A stretch of DNA of 64,000 nt from Forficula auricularia. Its lineage: Eukaryota; Arthropoda; Insecta; Dermaptera; Forficulidae. The translations under genes were made by a program, and so were the position numbers. Positions 10,290 through 20,643 of this stretch are shown in pieces. The notes under the pieces are model-generated. The model worked only from the letters and a program-made list of their open reading frames with translations, ran no database searches and was not told the DNA's origin. The stretch's first letter is position 1. Each line of letters starts with the position of its first letter. The stretch covers positions 5,113,490-5,177,489 of the forward strand of contig JALMQS010000066.1 of assembly GCA_024734495.1 (NCBI GenBank), given 5' to 3'.

Positions 10290-10475
10290 CAAAATAAATT
10301 ATATTTTAAAAAATTAAAAAACATCCTTCTAAAAAGTACAAAATAATGTAATACTTAATCAAATAGTGTGGGGCGCAGAAACTTTTAATTTCGACAAAGT
10401 ACCCCACGCTTTTTGATTAAGTATTACATTATTTTTTAATTTTTAGAAGCATATTTTTTAGTTTTTTTAAATATA
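10290..10475. repeat. Small palindromic element
   Basis: AAAAACATCCTTCTAAAAAG through GTGGGGCGCAGAAACTTTT, then the reverse complement with GTACCCCACGCTTTTTGATT. A half copy of the left arm occurs at 56180-56255 next to a hAT terminus. Confidence 0.6.
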
Positions 10476-10604
10476 ATTTATTTTTTTTACTTTTTAGTCT
10501 TAATTATTTTTATAGAGAAAAGTATGCGGAATTTAACAGAATGAAATGTATTTATTTTTATTTTTATATAATTTCATTTAAATTGAGTAGGTAAACAATT
10601 CTAG

Positions 10605-11010
10605 TCTAGCAGCGCGCAAGCTTGGTCTCCTATTTAGGCCTAGACAACTTCTTACACTGTATAAGGCTCAAATTCGTCCCTGTCTAGAATATGGCTCTCA
10701 TCTGTGGAGGGGTGCCTCGAAGCATTCTCTTGCTACACTGGATGCGATTCAGAAGCGAGCAATTAAACTAATAGGAGACCCGGCTCTAACCAACTCACTC
10801 AACTCCCTGGCTCACCGAAGAAACGTTTCTGCCCTTTCCCTGTACTAACAAACACGCGGTTTTCGAACCCTGAGCACCCCTTCGCTGTCAAATTGGATAA
10901 AAATCGAACAATCGCTTTCGCCAACTCTTTTATCCCTATGACCTCCAGAGACTGGAACTCGCTCCCAGCCACCGTCTTTCCCGCGACTTATAACCTTCAG
11001 TTGTTTAAGA
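10605..11010 (+). mobile_element. LINE (jockey-like) reverse-transcriptase C-terminal fragment
   Basis: Frames read LYKAQIRPCLEYGSHLWRGA and SLATLDAIQKRAIKLIGD, the region after the RT palm of jockey-like non-LTR elements, then a frameshift and WNSLPATVFPATYNL. It matches 54890-55350. Broken by a stop after SALSLY and by an internal gap (about 10846). Confidence 0.75.
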
Positions 11011-11433
11011 CCCGTAAATCCAAAAATCGGGACTTTCTTAAAACGCTGCGGGACTCGGGGCAAATTGCTTAAAAGCGGGACGTCTGATCAACTTATCATA
11101 TGCGAATAAATCACCTAAAAGATTCAAAAAACCTCCATTTAGTTTTCGAACTGAATTGTCAAATGTTGTTTGATTACTTTTGACAAATTTATAGTCTAAA
11201 AGTAACATTATTTAACTATAATATTAATTTAACAATCATTAAATAGTGACTTTAATAGTGTTTTTTAAAACTGTTTATATTCATTAAAAAGAAAATTTAT
11301 TTTAGATTTTATGATATTAACTTGACTTATTTTCGAGTTTATGCAACAACAGCGCTACTAAAAGAAAATTCTAAAATACGCGTGTCTTTTATTTCCAGAG
11401 AGAGACCTTACCAGTTACCACTTGTTCTCCTTT

Positions 11434-11560
11434 CACGTTTCCACGTTGCCAATCTCAACATGCCAAATCCACTTGTCCACTTTTTCCTCTCGCTTTTAAA
11501 TACATATTCGCAAGTTTTCATTCATTTTTTCACTTTTTCTTTAATCTTTAAATATTAAAC
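11434..11560 (+). promoter_or_regulatory. Duplicated block, second copy; candidate promoter of the FAST-like gene
   Basis: Second copy of 9885-10000, with GTTGCCAATCTC (CCAAT-box-like, about 11446) roughly 215 bases before the start codon at 11662. Position and CCAAT suggest a core promoter; no TATA box is obvious among the AT-rich background. Confidence 0.3.
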
Positions 11561-11661
11561 ATTTATTTTATCTTTATACAATACATTTTCGAAATAGATC
11601 AAGATAATCATCATCTTGATTTTATCTCTTAATATATTATTAGAGGTTATTATATAAAAAA

Positions 11662-11791
11662 ATGTTGTTGTCAATTTTAAAATTAAGAATAATTCCTAAA
11701 AAATTCAAATTAAATGGAAATATTTTGAAAATAAATTATTTTAGTAGTTTATCAAATGAAAATCCAAACAGTTTGGTTTCTCAGCAAACGG
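11662..11791 (+). CDS. FAST-kinase-domain-like mitochondrial protein, exon 1
   Basis: ATG at 11662 opens MLLSILKLRIIPKKFKLNGN, a Leu/Lys/Arg/Ile-rich stretch with no acidic residue until residue 33, as in mitochondrial targeting peptides. Donor ACGG|GTAAAT leaves one base. The whole gene (130+157+319+243 nt) gives 282 aa with all phases agreeing. I could not place the gene firmly: the middle exon resembles FAST-kinase-domain (FASTKD) proteins of mitochondrial RNA metabolism, but it is far shorter than the usual 500-800 aa and lacks a visible RAP domain. Confidence 0.6.
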
Positions 11792-11886
11792 GTAAATATA
11801 AATCCAATTTAGAATAAATTAGTCTACTGCTTAATGTAAATAAACATACACTTACTTAAATTTATACATAATTTATTTATAATTTA

Positions 11887-13179
11887 GTAAGGGTTTAAAT
11901 AAGTGACGTGCAGCTTTCATTTATTTCTTTTTATTGCATTTCATCTTAAACGGAAAAAGACAATAATAGTCTTTAAAAGTATTACATCTTTTGGCCTTTT
12001 GGCGAACACCTTGTATATAAATCAATAATTTTCTCATATATCAAAGAATAATTAACATATTAACGAGAATTGTTTTTGATCGCGTTTTTAAACAAAATAT
12101 ATATATCGCGAGACTACTGCTGTTTGAGGCTGAGTCTTAAATCTGAACCAAGAGAATAAAAAAGATATGATCCAACGTCATTTCGCGTTTTCCCCGCATG
12201 ACGCTTTTAATATCAAACACTGATATGGATCGCCAAATGAATTTGTAATCTGAGATGTTATATATTCAATCGCCCAGTCCAGAGCGCTTGATCTGTTAAC
12301 ACGTGTGTTAGGTGTTTGCCATCAATTAATCATAAGTTTCCTGTATTTGTTTCGATAGCGAATCGAAAGCAGGTGATTTTTGTCAAATATTAAGTGAAAA
12401 TAATATCCGAAACAGCTATAAAGAATATTCGGATATTATTTTCACTTAATATTTGACAAAAATCACCAGCTTTCGATTCGCTATCGAATCAAATACAGGA
12501 AACTCATGACTAATTAAACCCAAACATCTAATATACGTGTTAACAGATCGAGCGCGCTGCACTGTGAGATTGAATATATAACATCTCAGATTACAAATTC
12601 ATTTGGTGATCCATATCAGTGTTTGATATAAAAAGCGTCATGCGGGCTAAACGCGAAATGATGCTGAATTATAGCCAAATGGATCACATATTTTTCATTC
12701 TCTCTTGGTCCAGACTTAAGACTCAGCAGACTCCAATAGCCTCAACCAGCAGTAGTCTCGCGATATATATCTTGTTTAAAAAGCCCGATCAAAAACAATT
12801 CTCGTTAATATGTTAATTATTCTTTGATATATTAATGAGAAAATAATTAATTTATTTAACTTCATTATTTCAAGTTAGAAATATATAAATTCGGATATTA
12901 TTTTCACCCTGTATATAGTTTTGTATATTTCTTGTATATAGTTTTATCTGATGACTGGTGTATCCGAAAAATTTTTATATAATTTTTTCAAATTCCTGGT
13001 GAATAGAAAAACAAAATTATAATTGATTGATAAACTCGGACAAGGTCGATTTAATATTGTTAACATTGTTTGTCATTGTTCAGCTCTGAAGATGGCTACA
13101 ACCAATAGCCTAAACGTTAGTGGGAGTTCATAAATAAAAAGAAATAAATGAAAGCTGCACGTCTCTTATTTAAACCCTA
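11887..13179. mobile_element. Element with inverted ends, palindrome inside
   Basis: Left end AGGGTTTAAATAAGTGACGT with GCAGCTTTCATTTATTTC; right end is its reverse complement. A hammerhead-like hairpin (CTGAAGA, T, GGCTACAACCAATAGCC, TAAACGTT) precedes the right end at 13086-13120. No transposase frame. Confidence 0.6.
12025..12848. repeat. Long palindrome with ~400-bp arms
   Basis: Left arm starts ATAATTTTCTCATATATCAA; the centre is near 12420-12432 (AGAATATTCGGATATTATTT); the right arm ends TTAATGAGAAAATAATT. The arms contain matching TAATCTGAGATGTTATATAT-type blocks. The frame at 12619 is arm sequence. Confidence 0.8.
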
Positions 13180-13180
13180 A

Positions 13181-13651
13181 GGCTAAGGCCATACTATACA
13201 AAGAGCCTCGCTTAGAGATAAGCTAGGAGCTATGCTTGTTGTCAAGATACACAATGGCCACATACAAGGCTCCTAGCTTGGTGACAGATCATTCACTTTC
13301 GCGCCGTCTCGTCTGTTGATGAGAACAGAACAGATTTTTTACTTCTGCAACCTCTTCCCAGAGCTTTTTTAATATAAGCACGTTCTTGTGGTGTTTATTT
13401 GATGGGTTCCAAAGTGGTTCCCTTTTAAAAACAGCAGCAATTAAAACTTATTCGATTGTAAAGTCACTAGGCGACTAGCAAAAATAACCAACAATTCTGT
13501 TCGCTACGCTACTCGCCTGGTGACTAACTAGACACCTACCTAGGTGTGTCGCTTGGAGTATGGCCAGTGCAATAAATAGGATACAATACGTTTGTTCACA
13601 AGGATTAGTCACTAAGCGAGTAGCTTGGCTCTTTGTAGTATAGCCTTAGCC
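13181..13651. mobile_element. MITE with ~30-bp terminal inverted repeats
   Basis: GGCTAAGGCCATACTATACA and AAAGAGCC at the left; TTTGTAGTATAGCCTTAGCC at the right. Flanks are CCCTAA and TTACTA, consistent with insertion into the right end of the preceding element (whose left copy reads TAGTAAGGG). Non-coding. Confidence 0.7.
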
Positions 13652-14036
13652 TTACTATAAATTAATACAACTACAGCTATAAAGAATTCCGAAAAAAAAA
13701 TTTTATTTTAAACTATATAATGTTCCCAAGACTGCTGTCATCTTCAGTCTTATTACAAATAATATTTAAAATATAATGAAAGAAAATTTTCAGCTTAAAC
13801 CAGTTAGTTTGCGGATTTTGAATGAGGTCTCACGAATGCAGGACGTTTCGACATCTATTTCTCGAGTCCTCTGGAGAATTCTTGATAGACTGCGTCCTCA
13901 GGAGGTGTCGAAACGTCGTGCACTCTGATGAGACTTTCTCATTGGAAATGTGCAATCTAAATGGTATAAGCAGAAACATTTATTTCGTTAACAACTAAAC
14001 CTCCAAAACATCAAATCTGCAATACAAATTACTAAA
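13652..14036. other. Repeat-derived sequence with hairpins
   Basis: Minus strand 13733-13755 has CTGAAGATGACAGCAGTC, a degenerate version of the recurrent hairpin. 13845-13930 holds an imperfect inverted pair around CAGGACGTTTCGACA and TGTCGAAACGTCGTG. Confidence 0.4.
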
Positions 14037-14905
14037 TTGATCAAAAAGTTTCAGTAATTTATTCATCAAAAATACAAATTTATTCATCAAAATTGATATT
14101 GTCCCATTCAAAGTACTCCCCATCGACTGCAGCGCACTTATGCCATCGCTTGATCCAATCCTCGAAACATTTTTTATACTCGGTTTTCAGTATGGACTAT
14201 CAGAGCCGTTTTCGATTTTTACGATTTTAAAAATGAAATCGTCTTTGCATCAACGAGTTTGTATTAAATTTTGAGTTAAAAACGGTGCGAAAATGTTGAA
14301 GAAGTATTACTCTATCGAAAACAAACTTTTATGTGTGGCCCAAGTTTTCGTGAGTCTGTCGAGGATGACGAAATCAGTCGATATTGAAAACCGACGAAAA
14401 CGTCGATAAAATCAAAGAAATGATGGCCGAAAACTGTAAATTGACCATTGGAGAGATTGCAGCGAACTTGAACACAGCTTATAAATCCGTTCAAGACATT
14501 TTGTTTAATGATTTGGCTTTGAGATGCCAATTGATGGGAATTACGTAACGAGCGGTCGAACAATGCTATCGTTATCCGCAACTTTTTGACCAAGAACTGA
14601 ACGAATACCATCCAAAAGCCACCGAATTCTACTGATTTGGCTCCCTGCGACTTCTTCCTGTTCAGTCAACTCAAAAAATCGCTCCGGGGAACGCGTTTTA
14701 GCAGCCAAGTGGAGATAATGAAAAAATCGAAGATAGCTCTGATGGCCAAACCGAAAACCGAATATAAAAATGTTTTGAGGATTGGATCAAGCTCTGGCAT
14801 GAGTGCGTTGCAGTCGATAAGGAGTACTTTGAAGGAGACTATCGATTTTGATTAATAAATTGGTATTTTTGATTTTCTGAATAAATTCCTGAAACTTTTA
14901 TATCA
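14037..14905. mobile_element. Mariner element converted to a palindrome
   Basis: Both ends carry the 3' end of a mariner transposase, facing outward to the same terminus (AAAGTTTCAG / CTGAAACTTTT). Plus strand 14630-14855: DLAPCDFFLFSQLKKSLRGT, then EYKN and SSGMSALQSI-type tail in frame pieces. Minus strand 14200-14090: EYKKCFEDWIKRWHKCAAVD. Between them, plus-strand 14395-14530 reads DENVDKIKEMMAENCKLTIG, the DNA-binding helix-turn-helix. Catalytic centre deleted; frames broken. Confidence 0.75.
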
Positions 14906-15660
14906 AGGGGTTATATATAAAGCAGACTTCTTCCACAAATGAGGTGATGAAAGCCTAACAGAGACGCTTATTATACTCTCGAAGTGAAATAAATCAAATA
15001 TTTTTTCTTTTAATTGTAAAAAATTATTCAATATTGAAATCCACGAAACATGTTTCGGTTGCAACTCACAACTATCTTCAGTCTTGGATTTTTAGTTCAA
15101 GCTCACAGCTCACAGAAATATTTTTCCTTCCATAAATAGAAAAACAATACTCATGTAAAATGAATCAGAGAGATATAAAGTTGCAATATTACAAGAATCA
15201 AAAGTGATGCTGTTTTTAATAAACAAAAGCAAATGGAACTATGCAAGATAACCTTGCCTTACAGAAATCTCTTCGTTAATCAATTTAAAAATCGAACATT
15301 CTTTGAGAAATCACAGATGAACAAAATATATTATTTGAAAAGTTTGAGTTTTTATTTTGCCGAGAGTAGCAGAGTTGTTTATTCATAAAGAGAAACAAAG
15401 AGGTTGTCCTCTGCTTGATGCATTTAAAAATATATTATATTAGAAAATCAAAAAAAAAACATAATATATAAAATGTTTTTTTTCCTTGTTATACATAAAA
15501 ATCTCAAATCAGTCCAAAATTATATTTATAAGAAAGTTGAGTGGAAAAAATCTCTCAACTATTGCTTATTCAATTATAAATATATTGTCAAACAAAGTAA
15601 TCAAAAAACTAATAAAATTTGAAGAAGACAATAAAAAAGTGTGCATATTTATTAGACTAT
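14906..15660. repeat. Penelope-like terminal sequences
   Basis: Minus strand at 15048-15095 has CTGAAGATAGTTGTGAGTTG then CAACCGAAACATG. Plus strand at 15358-15410 has GCCGAGAGTAGCAGAGTTGT and AAAGAGAAACAAAGAGG, the marker of a repeat also found at 22869, 24780 (reverse) and 53878. Confidence 0.5.
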
Positions 15661-15712
15661 AATTTATTTATTATTATTATTATATTTATTATTATTATTT
15701 TTTTGCAACGAA
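15661..15712 (+). repeat. TTA microsatellite
   Basis: ATTTATTATTATTATTATATTT and similar; a second short run is at 15931-15946. Confidence 0.8.
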
Positions 15713-15746
15713 ATTTTCTCTGGAGAGAGACGGACTGGTAGAAATT

Positions 15747-15932
15747 TTAATTGAATGTAATGGAAGGCAGCCCAGAGGTAGTGAGGAAAGAAAAATTAAC
15801 ACATATAAAATAAAGTGTAATTTATTGGAATCCTTCCTCCTTTCCAAGGATTCCAATAAATTACACTTTATTTTATATGTGTTAATTTTTTCTTTCTCAC
15901 TACCTCTGGGCTGCCTTCCATTACATTCAATT
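15747..15932. repeat. Palindrome, ~90-bp arms
   Basis: TGAATGTAATGGAAGGCAGC to GGAATCCTTCCTCC and back. A single arm of the same sequence occurs at 61741-61830, next to a hammerhead-like hairpin, so the palindrome is two such ends fused head to head. Confidence 0.8.
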
Positions 15933-16024
15933 ATTATTATTATTATTTATAACGAGATTATAAATAACAATCCTTAACTCAGCCACGTAAAAAATTTTCG
16001 CTTTCCATTCATACATTAATTCCT

Positions 16025-16185
16025 GTGAATCAATTGTAATAGACTGATGAAGAGGGCAAAGCTCTCGAAACTATAGTCTCGTTATAAATAAAATTTATAA
16101 TTCCAGCAGAAGACACACTCTTTTATTGTCTCCTTCAATATATAAAAATTCTGCTACCCTCGGCAAAAAACTTTCAATTTAATAC
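16025..16185. repeat. Penelope-like end with hammerhead-like motif
   Basis: CTGATGAAGAGGGCAAAGCT then CTCGAAACTATAGTC (16042-16079), followed by AGCAGAAGACACACTCTTTT and on the minus strand GCCGAGGGTAGCAGAATTTT. ACTATAGT can form a minimal stem ending in GTC. Confidence 0.5.
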
Positions 16186-16292
16186 TAATAAATTTATTCA
16201 AAGTATAACAACCGTCTCTCCTGGACTTTCATCAGCTCATTTATGGAAGAAGTCTTTATATAAAATATATATTGTTTCCATTTATATATATG

Positions 16293-16629
16293 TTGCAGTA
16301 AAAACCTGTTTTTAGTAAGAACGGGTTCTTACTAGTTAAAACGCGTTTCACTGAATACCTTTATGGCAACTAGAATTTACTGATGTTGGTTGAGTTTGGT
16401 TCAAAACCCTAAAATTTTCATTTTTGACCTTCCGCCTCATTTTGGGTGTTTATTTTCAAAAATTTATAAACGAAAAAGTCGTAGAGGATGTAATTTTTGA
16501 CATTTTCGTTTAAAAAATTTTGAAGATTCTAGGGTTTTGAACCAAACTCAACCAACATCAGTAAACTCTAGTTGCCACAAAGGTTTTCAGTGATACGCGG
16601 TCTTAATAAAAACGGGTTTTTACTGCAAC
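16293..16629. mobile_element. Foldback MITE
   Basis: Ends GTTGCAGTAAAAACCTGTTT and TTTTTACTGCAAC; arms share GGCAACTAGA, TGATGTTGGTTGAGTTTGGT and TTTTTGACCTTCCGCC. A second copy is at 27163-27492. Confidence 0.8.
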
Positions 16630-16749
16630 ATATATAAATATAAAGGTTTGTATATTTATTTACATAAAGCAGAAAATATATTCTGATTTATTATAAATCC
16701 AACATCTCTGAATCCTGGATAAAAAAATTGTTTTTTTTTTAAGTTTTAG

Positions 16750-16906
16750 AAATTGAAAGTCCTCCAAAGGATATTATTAAAAATAAATTGAATTCTATAC
16801 TTGAAATCGATGGGGTATATCAAATTTTTAAAGAACATTCAAAGGACATGTCCAATTATCATCTAGTGGGATCTTTGAAAGCAATTAATTGCGTTAAAAT
16901 ACATAA
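16750..16906 (+). CDS. FAST-kinase-domain-like mitochondrial protein, exon 2
   Basis: After a T-rich tract and TTTTAG. Frame: EIESPPKDIIKNKLNSILEI and YQIFKEHSKDMSNYHLVGSL. Two bases complete the split Glu codon from exon 1; two bases (AA) are left before GTAAGT and complete Lys in exon 3. The helical, charged sequence is compatible with the N-terminal helical repeats of FASTKD proteins, but not diagnostic. The intron before it (4.96 kb) contains several mobile elements. Confidence 0.65.
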
Positions 16907-16986
16907 GTAAGTTAAACCGATCATAACATAAGTTTATAAATGAAATATCAACAACTTTTCTTATTTTTATATTTTATTTTTAATAG

Positions 16987-17305
16987 GGAATTGAAAACAG
17001 AAGATATAATTAAAGCTCAAGAATTTAAAGAATTATGTTATTTAATTAAATCTCGAATAAGATTCATGTCTCTTAATCAACATATTACTATCTTGAATAT
17101 CTTAACGCTATTGGAAATTCGGAAAGATAGCACAATTATACAAGTTGTACTTAAAATCATTCTTCATCAAGTAAACGATTTAACTATCGATCAAAGTCAT
17201 TTTCTAATTACTCAATTGGATGAACTCAAAAATCAAGAAATAGGAGAGGAAACTCCACTTTTCAACACATTATATACAGCTCTAAAATTGATTAAAAGAA
17301 TCAAG
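16987..17305 (+). CDS. FAST-kinase-domain-like mitochondrial protein, exon 3
   Basis: Acceptor TTTTTAATAG, donor ATCAAG|GTAATG. Peptide includes FKELCYLIKSRIRFMSLNQH, ILNILTLLEIRKDSTIIQ and LTIDQSHFLITQLDEL. The repeating pattern of a short helix, 'ls/mn' turn and Leu-rich helix with counts of L per 35-40 residues is typical of the helical repeats before the FAST_1 domain. This is the best evidence for the tentative name. A profile search is needed to settle it. Confidence 0.7.
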
Positions 17306-17399
17306 GTAATGCAAAACATTTTCATATACCAATGTATATTTTGAACTCGTTAAGGTAGTTGTTTCGCGACAATACTAGATAAAATAATGCTAGAGTATA

Positions 17400-18380
17400 C
17401 TAGCTGCAAGGCCCGCCTTCGGCGGCCCTCTTGCTAGCCAGTGGGCACAACCCCTGGACCCACAAACCCCACCCTCATACCCCCGAACCCCACCCAGCAC
17501 CTCCCACCCCCACACCATGCACCCGTACCCAACCACCGCCCCCACCACACCACCCCGCACCACCACACTACGCCTCTAGACCCTCACCTGAACCCCCCAC
17601 TCCACCCTGCACCACCCCACCCCCGTGCCCTCCACCAACTCCGGACCCCACCCCGCACCACCCCACTACATCTCTGGACCCTCATCTGCCCCCCTCCCAT
17701 TACCCCTCTGGACCCTCACCTAAACTCTCCCCCCCCCCCCACCCAGTTTTCTCATTTCTAGCCTTCTAGTGACCCACAGATTATGTATACAAAATTTGGT
17801 TAAGTTGACTCTAAGGGTAAGAATTTTCATTTTTTGATCTCCCCCCCCCCCCCATTTTGGGCGGTTAGTTTTTGCATTTCTAGCCTTCTAGTGACCCACA
17901 GATTATGTATACAAAATTTGATTGAGTTTGGTCAAAGAGCAAGAATTTTCATATTTTGACCTTACCCCCCTTTTTGGGGGAATTTTTTTTAAACAAAAGT
18001 TGTCAGAAATCACATCACCTACAACTTTGCTCATAATAAAATTTGCGGTAGAGTTAATAGTTTAGGAGTTATTTGATAATTTTCATTTGTGCGCCCCCCC
18101 CCCCAAACCCCCTTCTGGGGTCAAAATATCAAAACGTTATATAGCTAAAACGTAAGTTAGAAGACATCTGATGCAAATATGAAATTTCATAATAATCCCT
18201 TCAGCCGATTTTACGTGAATCGTGATCAACTTTTCGGAAACGACGGAAACATCCAGACAGACAGGAATTTCGTTGAGGGTGTTTTCGTTCATAACTTTGC
18301 TTGAAACGTGTGCAACCAAAATTTGGCGTGATTTGGAGCAATGTACAGACAAAACCCTAATTTTATATAGAAGATAGAGA
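17400..18380 (-). mobile_element. Non-autonomous Helitron with exact empty site elsewhere in the window
   Basis: Minus orientation. 5' TCTCTATCTTCTATATAAAA (from 18380); 3' hairpin GGCCGCCGAAGGCGGGCC then TTGCAGCTAG (to 17400). It lies between A and T (GAGTATA|TAGAACAG). The copy at 28381-29110 has GAGTATATAGAACAGAC with nothing inserted, which confirms the ends to the base. Interior 17435-17760 is a C-rich minisatellite; the proline-rich frames there are not genes. Confidence 0.9.
17440..17745 (+). repeat. C-rich minisatellite in Helitron
   Basis: Degenerate repetition of CACCCCGCACCACCCCAC-type units, almost no G on the plus strand. Similar strand-biased blocks are in the Helitrons at 29935, 36870, 49920 and 56750. 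Confidence 0.85.
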
Positions 18381-19555
18381 TAGAACAGACAATAAGGATT
18401 CATAATTCATAAGCCCAAAACTTGTTGCTGTTAATGTACCGATTCCAGCCAATCCCGTGCTCGTTTGACAAATCTGGCACCATTGTAAGAGATTGAATAT
18501 TTTTATAATAAAATGACAGATAAAATACATTTTAAAAGTTACAAAATTTCTATAAAAATCGTTTTGTTATTTTTTAACAAATTTAATCAACGCCTATGTT
18601 ACACCTTATGAAAATTATAATTTTGAAAAAATCTAGCGCATGCGCACTTTATACATCTTTCACTGGTTAAATAAATGCGCTGTTGCCAAATTGTTTTTAG
18701 TGTAAATTTTTTTATACTTTTTTCATTATTTAATTATTCATTATTATCTCAGAAACTGTGTTGTAACTTTGAATCAAAATTGTCTTATAATATGTATTAG
18801 TTATTGTTTAATGTTGGTTTAGTTTTTTATAAAAATGGTAAGAAGGGTTTCTTAATTATAATTAAATATGTATGTAAATTTTCCGATATCCCCTATAGTG
18901 CAATGTATAAGACTGAAAAACTCTATTTTTGAAATTTAATATCTCCGGAACTATATTGTTCATCAATTTTGTTTTGCCAACAATCGATGCAGAAGTATTT
19001 AAATAATAATCTGTCTAAATTTCAAAAAAATCCTAAGAAAACCCATTTGTCGACACAACTACCTTAAATGTGTTTTCTTTGAAACAAAAGGAGAGGATTT
19101 ATTTATCCATCAAACGTCAATTACTGGAATAAAATATGAGAATTTGACTACCTACAAATGATCAGATATCAATAAGAAATTTATTTTTATTATACACTGG
19201 GTGGCCAAATTATTATACTCATTTGAAAAATTATATCTTTCATACGCTTTTAAGGGTTTAGCTCATAATATCGTTTCAATTGTTATCTTTATAGGTTTAT
19301 TAGCTTAAGACAATACAAATACAATTTCAATATTTAGTGAATCCTCCCTTTCAAGGAATCACATTTTGTATGCGCTGTTGCATGCTGGCAATGCATTTTT
19401 TGTCTATTTCTTGAAGTGCAGGTGTATTGTGCTATGCATGAATAATATTTTCTATCAAGCTCCTTTTGTTAGTAATTATTTTTAGTCCAGTCAAATAGTG
19501 CCCAAATGGGCCCCTATGAGTAAAGTTTTGATTTAGTTCTGATTTTTTGCATATA

Positions 19556-20643
19556 CAGTAGCCTCTCGATAAATCGAACCTCGGTAATTCGAAAACCTCT
19601 ATAATTCGAAGAAAACCCTCGGTCCCCCGAGAGAACCTCTATAACTCGAAGAAAATCAATGTATTTTGGTCCCCTCTATAAATCGAAGTGAAGCTAGACC
19701 GGCCCACTCCACAATTTTTCCAAGAACTTACCTCCCTCCACTGTCTATGATTCATGCTACACCACCCCTGAAATTCTTTAGTGCAGTTTCAGCCTTAAAA
19801 TATGAAATCTCTTCCGCTAATCTACAGATCAAATAAGAAGGCGTGGATGACAGCAGTATTGTTTTCTGAATGGTTAATGAGCATTGATGCTGAAATGAGA
19901 AGAGAAAAACGAAAAATTTTGATGTTTATCGATAATTGCACAGCCCATAATGATGTCCCTTCACTTGAAAATATAGAGCAAATTGTTTTAAAGCCTGCGG
20001 ATTCATCAAGGATCAGGAATGCAAGGACGGAAATGATATGGTTCAACAAGATCTGCAAGATGAGGACCTCTTTTGAGTGCTTGGAACAGACTTCCAGAGG
20101 TTCCCATAACTTTCAACGATTATGTTAATATTGACAATAATGTTGCCACAGCGGGTACATTGTCTGATGAAGACATTATGAAACAGTCAATTGTGGTCAA
20201 TCAACAGATTTCTGACAGTGAAGATGAAGACAACGATGTTCCGATGGTGTCTTCTAAGGAAGCAACCTTTTTTTTAAGAGGGTTGGGTTGTGTGTTCAAA
20301 GCAGTGAGCACTTTGGAAAATGCTGTGGACCAGATTGCAGCAAACCAAGCGACCCAAACGAAAATAACCGATTTTTTTATGAAGAAATGATATAACTTTT
20401 TTTATAATAAATAAATTGATCCACATGTATTATTATAATATGTATTTTTGTTTCTACCAGCATTCACAATCTTATACAATGACATATATGTACACGGATT
20501 TCTTTAATAAAATGTAACTTTCTTCAATTCGAATTTTTACTTTCAGCCCCTCTTTAATTCGAACTCTCATTATTTCGAAAAAACTCGATAATTCGAATTT
20601 TTTGTTTGGTCCCTATAAATTCGAATTATCGAGAGTCTACTGT
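19556..20643 (+). mobile_element. Tigger (pogo-like) element, deleted
   Basis: Terminal inverted repeats CAGTAGCCTCTCGATAA and its complement TTATCGAGAGTCTACTG, flanked by TA on both sides. Sub-terminal sequence is rich in TAATTCGAA-type repeats, likely transposase sites. 1088 bp against ~2.5 kb for intact Tiggers. Confidence 0.9.
19802..20390 (+). pseudogene. Tigger transposase fragment (DDE)
   Basis: First part: RSNKKAWMTAVLFSEWL and REKRKILMFIDNCTAHN (a catalytic Asp in FIDNCTAHN), then LKPADSSRI where intact elements have P-x-x-T/S-S-x-x-QP. An internal deletion/frameshift near 20075 leads to ITFNDYVNIDNNVATAGTLS and a C-terminal acidic DDE-less tail ending DFFMKK. The N-terminal CENP-B-type DNA-binding domains are missing. 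Confidence 0.8.

Larger units (their letters stand above)
11792..16749 (+). other. Intron 1 of the FAST-like gene
   Basis: About 5 kb, nearly all repeats, itemised separately: TIR element 11887-13179, palindrome 12025-12848, MITE 13181-13651, palindromised mariner 14037-14905, Penelope-like ends 15060-16180, foldback MITE 16293-16629. Confidence 0.7.
17352..19073. mobile_element. TIR element interrupted by a Helitron
   Basis: Left end AAGGTAGTTGTTTCGCGACA, right end CGACACAACTACCTT. Without the Helitron (17400-18380) it is ~740 bp and matches 28381-29110 over its length. No transposase frame. A third relative with TAGTTCTTTCGCGACAAT ends is at 47361-47880. Confidence 0.8.

Noticed and set aside
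17431..17769. Proline-rich open frames (also 29855-30271, 36839-37096, 49851-50518, 56700-57077)
   Set aside because: They arise from C/G-biased minisatellite blocks inside Helitrons, are open in several frames at once, and lack starts or homology.
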